Source: Nonomuraea roseoviolacea subsp. carminata (GTDB taxonomy: Bacteria; Actinomycetota; Actinomycetes; Streptosporangiales; Streptosporangiaceae). Taken from it: a stretch of DNA of 64,000 nucleotides. This document shows positions 58,888-64,000 of this stretch, piece by piece. Numbering within the stretch: position 1 is the first letter of the stretch; the number at the start of each line of letters is the position of its first letter. The notes beneath the pieces were generated by a model. It made no database searches. It was not told the DNA's origin and worked only from the letters and a program-made list of their open reading frames with translations. The translations under genes and the position numbers were made by a program. Location: contig NZ_JAMZEC010000001.1 in NCBI RefSeq assembly GCF_024172185.1, positions 9,461,001 to 9,525,000 of the forward strand, given 5' to 3'.

Positions 58888-59580
58888 TCAGTCCTTGGGC
58901 GGGCGAAGGATATAGCCGACGCCGCGCAGAGTGTGCAGGTGGCGGCGCTCGCCGGTGTCCAGCTTGCGGCGCAGGTAGGAGACGTACGACTCGACGAGCC
59001 CGACGTCGGTGCGCCAGTCGCCGTTCCAGACGTGGTCGAGGATCTGCGTCTTCGACAGGACGCGGCCGGTGTTGAGCATGAAGTAGCGCAGCAGCCGGAA
59101 CTCGGTGGGCGACAGCCGCACGGGCAGGCCGTTGCGCCACACCTCGTGCGTCTCCACGTCGAGCTCCAGGTCGCCGGCGCGCAGCCGGTTGGGCAGCGGC
59201 GCGCCGCGCCGGGTGCGGCGCAGCACCGCCCGGATGCGGGCGATGACCTCCTCCAGGCTGAACGGCTTGGTGACGTAGTCCTCGCCGAGCCCCAGCCCGG
59301 CCAGCCGGTCCTCCGGGGTGTCCTTGGCGGTGACGAACAGCACCGGGACGCGCCGGCCGCGCGAGCGCAGCCGGGTGGCCACGGTCAGGCCGTCGAGGTC
59401 GGGCAGCATCACGTCCAGCATGACGAGGTCGGGGGCGCGCTCCTCGGCCACCCGCAGCGCGCTCCTGCCGTCGGCGGCGGTGAACACCTCGAAGCCGGCC
59501 ATGCGCAGGCTCGCCGAGAACAGCTCCCTGATGTTGGGCTCGTCGTCGACGACCAGGAGCCTGGCCTCGGGCGCCCTCAT
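58888..59580 (-). CDS. OmpR/PhoB-family response regulator
   Basis: 230 residues. Receiver domain (about 1-115) with acidic pair DDE, phosphoacceptor Asp in VMLDVMLPDLDG and Lys in YVTKPFSLEE; C-terminal winged helix (about 130-228) with ILDHVWNGDWRTDVGLVESY and LRGVGYILRP. The 4-bp ATGA overlap with the preceding membrane protein gene indicates one transcript with the ABC system. It likely regulates the operon itself. Confidence 0.95.
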   Translation of the reverse strand: MRAPEARLLVVDDEPNIRELFSASLRMAGFEVFTAADGRSALRVAEERAPDLVMLDVMLPDLDGLTVATRLRSRGRRVPVLFVTAKDTPEDRLAGLGLGEDYVTKPFSLEEVIARIRAVLRRTRRGAPLPNRLRAGDLELDVETHEVWRNGLPVRLSPTEFRLLRYFMLNTGRVLSKTQILDHVWNGDWRTDVGLVESYVSYLRRKLDTGERRHLHTLRGVGYILRPPKD

Positions 59581-60155
59581 CGGGCGCCGCCTCCCTGGCT
59601 GATCGACACGGCGGCGACCGAGCCGTCGGCGGCCTTCTGGCCGCGCACCACGACGGTGGAGCCGGTGGCCAGGTCGGCCACCTTGCCGGGCTTGGAGATC
59701 TGCACCGTGGTCGAGCCGGTGGTCGTGACGGTGACGGTGGAGCCGTCCATGGCCTTCAGGTATACCTTGCCGTCCTCGACCTTCTCGACGGTGCCCACCG
59801 TGCCGCCGCCGAAGCCGCCCGCGCGCTGCCCGGGCTGCCCGCCCGGCTGCCCGTCCCCTGGTTGCCCGCCGTACCCGGGAGGCGTGCCGTTCCCGGGCAT
59901 GCCGCCCATGCGCCGGCCGTACCCCTGGTAGCCGTCGCCGGACTGCCGGCCGCCCGCGGCGGCGGCCGGCGCGGCCTGGCCGTCCAGCGTCTTGTGCGCC
60001 TGGATGCCGATGAGCACGCCGGCCACCAGCACCACGCCGGCGCCGAGCGCCAGCGTCAGCCTGGACGGCCCCTTGCGGGGCTGGACGGCCAGCTCCTCAC
60101 GCAGGTCGTCGTCGCGGAACGGCGAGGAGTCGAGCGGGTTGTCACGCTCGGCCAT
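59577..60155 (-). CDS. Membrane-anchored DUF5666-like protein
   Basis: 192 residues: cytoplasmic basic N-terminus, one TM helix (about 35-55; LALGAGVVLVAGVLIGIQA), a Gly/Pro/Gln-rich linker (about 70-115) and a C-terminal beta domain (about 117-190; VGTVEKVEDGKVYLKAMDGS, GSTVVVRGQKAADGSVAAVS) of the DUF5666 type. Such proteins accompany MacB-like exporters with two-component genes in actinomycetes. Its function is not known; it might sense envelope stress. Confidence 0.85.
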   Translation of the reverse strand: MAERDNPLDSSPFRDDDLREELAVQPRKGPSRLTLALGAGVVLVAGVLIGIQAHKTLDGQAAPAAAAGGRQSGDGYQGYGRRMGGMPGNGTPPGYGGQPGDGQPGGQPGQRAGGFGGGTVGTVEKVEDGKVYLKAMDGSTVTVTTTGSTTVQISKPGKVADLATGSTVVVRGQKAADGSVAAVSISQGGGAR

Positions 60156-60191
60156 GTCGGTCTCCTAGGGGGATACGGGGATGGGGAGGCG

Positions 60192-61435
<1,244 letters not shown>

Positions 61436-61439
<4 letters not shown>

Positions 61440-62167
61440 CTGGCCGCCTCCGCGAGCCTCGGCGGCGGGCCGTCCACCGGCGCCCGCCTGCGGTCCTCCA
61501 CGATCGCGCCGTCCACGAGCCGGATGACCCGCTTGGCGTGCGCGGCGACGTCGTCCTCGTGGGTGATGACCACGATCGTGCGGCCGGAGGCGCTCAGCCG
61601 GTCGAGGATGTCGAGCACGTCGCGGGTGGAGGCGGTGTCGAGGTTGCCGGTGGGCTCGTCCGCCAGCAGCAGGGCGGGGGCGGTGACGAGCGCGCGGGCG
61701 ACGGCGACGCGCTGCTGCTGGCCGCCCGAGAGCTGGTTCGGCTCGTGGTGCAGCCGGTCGGACAGGCCCACCTGCTCCAGCGCGGCCAGCGCCCGGGAGC
61801 GGCGCTCGGCCTGGCCGACGCCGCCGTACACGAGCGGCAGCTCGACGTTGGCGAGGGCGCTCATGCGCGGGATCAGGTTGAACGACTGGAAGACGAAGCC
61901 GACCCGGCGGTTGCGCAGCAGGGCGAGCCGGTGCTCGTCGAGCAGGCCCACGTCGGCGCCGTCGATCTGGTAGCTGCCCGAGGTGGGGACGTCGAGGCAG
62001 CCGAGGATGTTCATGAGCGTGGACTTGCCGGAGCCGGAGGCGCCCATGACGGCCACGTAGTCGCCCTTGTCGACGTCGAGGTCCACGCCGCGCAGGGCGC
62101 GGACCCGGGCGTCGCCCTCGCCGTACTCCTTGACGAGGCCGCGCACGCGCAGGACGGGGGCGGTCAT
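61436..62167 (-). CDS. MacB-type ABC transporter ATP-binding protein
   Basis: 243 residues from ATG 62167, chosen because it overlaps the adaptor stop (ATGA) and begins with the family's LRVRGLVKEYGEGDARVRAL. Walker A GASGSGKST, signature LSGGQQQRVAVARAL, Walker B LLLADEPTGNLD and switch His ITHEDD. The LolD/MacB type. The frame is open far upstream, but that part is antisense-like. Confidence 0.94.
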
Positions 62168-63333
62168 CGCGCGCCCCCGGGCACCCCGCCGGGGCCGCCG
62201 CCCGGGAAGCCGCCGCCGAAGCCGCGCTGCTGCTGGCCGTTGCCCGTGCCCGTCCCGGTGGCGACGGACGGCAGGACGACCACGTCGCCCTCGGACACCC
62301 CGGAGGTGATCTCGGAGGTGGCGGTGCCGCGCACGCCCACCTCGACCGCGGTCCTGACCTGGGCGCCGTCGCGCAGGAGGGTGACCGTGCTGCGGCCGCC
62401 GGTGGTGGAGATCGCGGCGGTGGGGACGGTGACGGCGTTCTCGGCGCTGCCGACGACGACCTCGACGGTCGCGGTCTGGCCGAGCCGGACCTGCGCCGGC
62501 ACGCTGCCGAACGTGATCGTCACCGGGTACTGGACGACGTTGTCGCTGGTGGAGGCGACCGGCTGGATCTGGCTGACCTTGCCGGTGGCGGTGACGCCGG
62601 GCAGCGCGTCGAAGGTGACGGTGGCGCTCTGGCCGACCTTGAGCCGGCCGGCGTCCGACTCGGTGAACGAGCCGACGAGCTGGAGCTTGCGGGTGTCGGC
62701 CAGCTCGACGAACCCGGTCGCGCCCGAGCCGCCCTGCTGGGCCGGCTGGCCGCTCTGCCCGGACTGGCCGCTCTGGGTCTGGCCGGAGCCGGTGCCGGAC
62801 GAGGAGCCGCCGACGCTGCCGTTCACGGCGGTGACCGTGCCGGCGAAGGGCGCCCTGATGACGGTGCCGTCGACGGCCCGTCTGGCCTCGCGGTAGGCGT
62901 TGCGCGCCTTGACGTAGGCGGCGTAGAGCTGCGCGGTCGAGGTGCCGTCGGCGGTGGCGGAGGCGAGCGTGGCCTCGGCCGCCGACAGTGTCTCGCGGGC
63001 GGCGGCGTCGTCCACCTCGGCGAGGATGTCGCCCTTGCGTACCTTGTCGCCGGCCTTGACGTTGACGCGCTCGACGGTGCCGCTGGTGCCGAACGTCAGC
63101 GCCCTGCTCCTGGCGCTCTCCACGGAGCCCGACGCGGTCACGGACGCGGTCACGGCGCCCCGGCCGGCGGTCGCGGTCCGCGGGGCCGTCTCGCCGGCCG
63201 CCTCGTCCGTGCCGAGCTGGGCGTAGGCGAACGCGGCGCCGCCCAGGAGGAGCACGGCGAGCGCTCCGTTGGTCACCAGCGTCCTGCGGCTGGTCGTGGT
63301 CGTCAGCGCTCTGCGCCGGGGGGACACCTTCAC
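62164..63333 (-). CDS. HlyD/MacA-like efflux periplasmic adaptor protein
   Basis: 389 residues from GTG 63333; an earlier start is possible but its added sequence is not conserved. TM helix at about 18-38, lipoyl-like barrel (VTASGSVESARSRALTFGTS, VKAGDKVRKGDILAEVDD), short helical hairpin (about 115-170), a Gly/Ser/Gln-rich loop with repeated GQSGQ, beta-barrel (about 230-300) and membrane-proximal domain. It links the MacB permease to the envelope. First gene of the operon. Confidence 0.92.
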   Translation of the reverse strand: MKVSPRRRALTTTTSRRTLVTNGALAVLLLGGAAFAYAQLGTDEAAGETAPRTATAGRGAVTASVTASGSVESARSRALTFGTSGTVERVNVKAGDKVRKGDILAEVDDAAARETLSAAEATLASATADGTSTAQLYAAYVKARNAYREARRAVDGTVIRAPFAGTVTAVNGSVGGSSSGTGSGQTQSGQSGQSGQPAQQGGSGATGFVELADTRKLQLVGSFTESDAGRLKVGQSATVTFDALPGVTATGKVSQIQPVASTSDNVVQYPVTITFGSVPAQVRLGQTATVEVVVGSAENAVTVPTAAISTTGGRSTVTLLRDGAQVRTAVEVGVRGTATSEITSGVSEGDVVVLPSVATGTGTGNGQQQRGFGGGFPGGGPGGVPGGAR

Positions 63334-63479
63334 AGGCGGTGACCCTGGCACACCAGCCTGCGCCCGAGCCGGGAGCTTGCTGAAGGTTCGCTGACAACGG
63401 CCGCCGTCCGCGCGGCACACAGCGAACTCGGAGCCGGCTCGCAGGGGGGCGTGAACGTGCCGCGCCAGGATGGGCCGCC

Positions 63480-64000
63480 ATGAGACCGACTTCGCGGCCC
63501 CGGCCGTCCTCGCGGCCCTCGCCGTCTTCGCAGCCTGGGCGGCTTTCGCGGCTTTCGCGGGTACCTCGGCTGCCTCGGCTTTCGCGGCCGAAGGCGCTCG
63601 CGGTGGGCGCGCTGGCGCTGGCCGTCCTGGCGGCCGGCTCGGGCCTGGCCGTCGCCCTGCGCGACGACGCCCCGGCCACCGTCCGGGTCCGGCTCGCGGC
63701 GGCCAGGCGGGGCGTGGTGACCGCCTCGGTCACGGCCGCGGGCAGCACGGTCGACGGCTCACGCCGCGACCTGGCCTTCGGCGGCTCCGGGACGGTGACG
63801 CGCGTGTACGTCAAGGTCGGGGCCAAGGTGCGCAAGGGCCAGGTGCTGGCCCGCATCGACGGGCGGGCCGCGAGGGAGCGGTACGAGGCGGCGGAGGCGG
63901 ACCTGGCGGCGGCGCGGGAGGCGCTGGAGGAGGCGTCGTCGCCCACGACCGCCCCTTCGGCCTGCTCCCCCACCACCTCGGGCAGCACGTCGGCCGCCCT
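63480..64000 (+). CDS. Second HlyD-like adaptor protein, 3'-truncated by window edge
   Basis: The frame is open from ATG 63480 to the end of the window. A Ser/Arg/Pro-rich cytoplasmic N-terminus, encoded by a decayed CGGCTTTCG repeat, precedes a TM helix (about 42-62; ALAVGALALAVLAAGSGLAV). Then comes a lipoyl-like half: VTASVTAAGSTVDGSRRD, FGGSGTVTRVYVKVGAKVRK and GQVLARIDGRAARERYEAAE, closely parallel to the adaptor at 62164-63333. It is divergent from that gene with a 146-bp spacer. The two are probable paralogues. Confidence 0.82.
   Translation, partial: MRPTSRPRPSSRPSPSSQPGRLSRLSRVPRLPRLSRPKALAVGALALAVLAAGSGLAVALRDDAPATVRVRLAAARRGVVTASVTAAGSTVDGSRRDLAFGGSGTVTRVYVKVGAKVRKGQVLARIDGRAARERYEAAEADLAAAREALEEASSPTTAPSACSPTTSGSTSAA

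Overview
The window reads as chromosomal DNA of a high-GC, filamentous-type actinomycete. Nearly every codon ends in G or C, GTG starts are frequent, and the gene set is typical of that group: F420-type luciferase-like oxidoreductase, biliverdin-producing heme oxygenase, cydABDC, lon under an HspR-type inverted repeat, P450, and a MacB/HlyD export operon with its own two-component system. The dispersed GC-rich repeat and the STM4011-STM4015 cassette suggest a Streptosporangiaceae-like organism (for example Nonomuraea), but that is inference only. No rRNA or tRNA gene was recognised.

Layout. 1-6.5 kb: a 3'-partial luciferase-like oxidoreductase, a small zinc-ribbon protein, a threonine-aldolase-like PLP enzyme, a Nudix hydrolase, a universal stress protein, a fatty acid desaturase and a methyltransferase. 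6.5-12.3 kb is the most accessory stretch: an ATPase-fold protein with a small partner gene facing a frameshifted GntR gene, a TetR/MFS efflux pair with its operator, an orphan small gene, and an IS5-family (IS427-like) insertion sequence. 12.4-17.1 kb: a two-gene RNA-repair operon, an RNA ligase fused to a P-loop kinase followed by a 977-residue protein with DUF504, EEP-nuclease, 2H-phosphodiesterase and poly(A)-polymerase-like modules. 17.1-21.1 kb: a secreted cupredoxin, a YciI protein, two gene remnants, a VOC-ArsR-SRPBCC operon, and a PadR regulator with a permease-prefix protein. 21.2-26.8 kb: cydA-cydB-cydD-cydC behind a PadR-type palindrome. 26.9-39.3 kb: a hydroxyacid dehydrogenase, a self-contained HTH/ABC-export operon, HtrA protease, acyl-CoA synthetase, metNIQ, an amylase-family enzyme, a FUSC protein and a MarR regulator. 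39.7-47.1 kb: lon, a YciI-like protein, a small ORF, heme oxygenase with its TetR regulator and paired operators, and a small protein with a DUF6745 protein. 47.6-53.0 kb: the complete five-gene STM4015-4014-4013-4012-4011 cassette (leucine-rich protein, ATP-grasp-like protein, sulfatase-like hydrolase, two radical SAM proteins), with 4-bp overlaps at two of its four junctions. 53.0-57.3 kb: MFS exporter, P450 and a secreted FG-GAP protein. 57.4-64 kb: a six-gene operon (HlyD adaptor, ABC ATPase, MacB permease, DUF5666-like membrane protein, response regulator, histidine kinase), and a second adaptor gene running divergently off the window edge.

The systems most worth attention are the RNA-repair operon and the STM4011-4015 cassette. 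A roughly 90-bp intergenic repeat, present four times in the same orientation, folds on paper into two hairpins that are capped by GNRA tetraloops in every copy. Short tandem duplications recur both between genes and at gene 3' ends, and in-frame repeats have expanded linkers inside several proteins.
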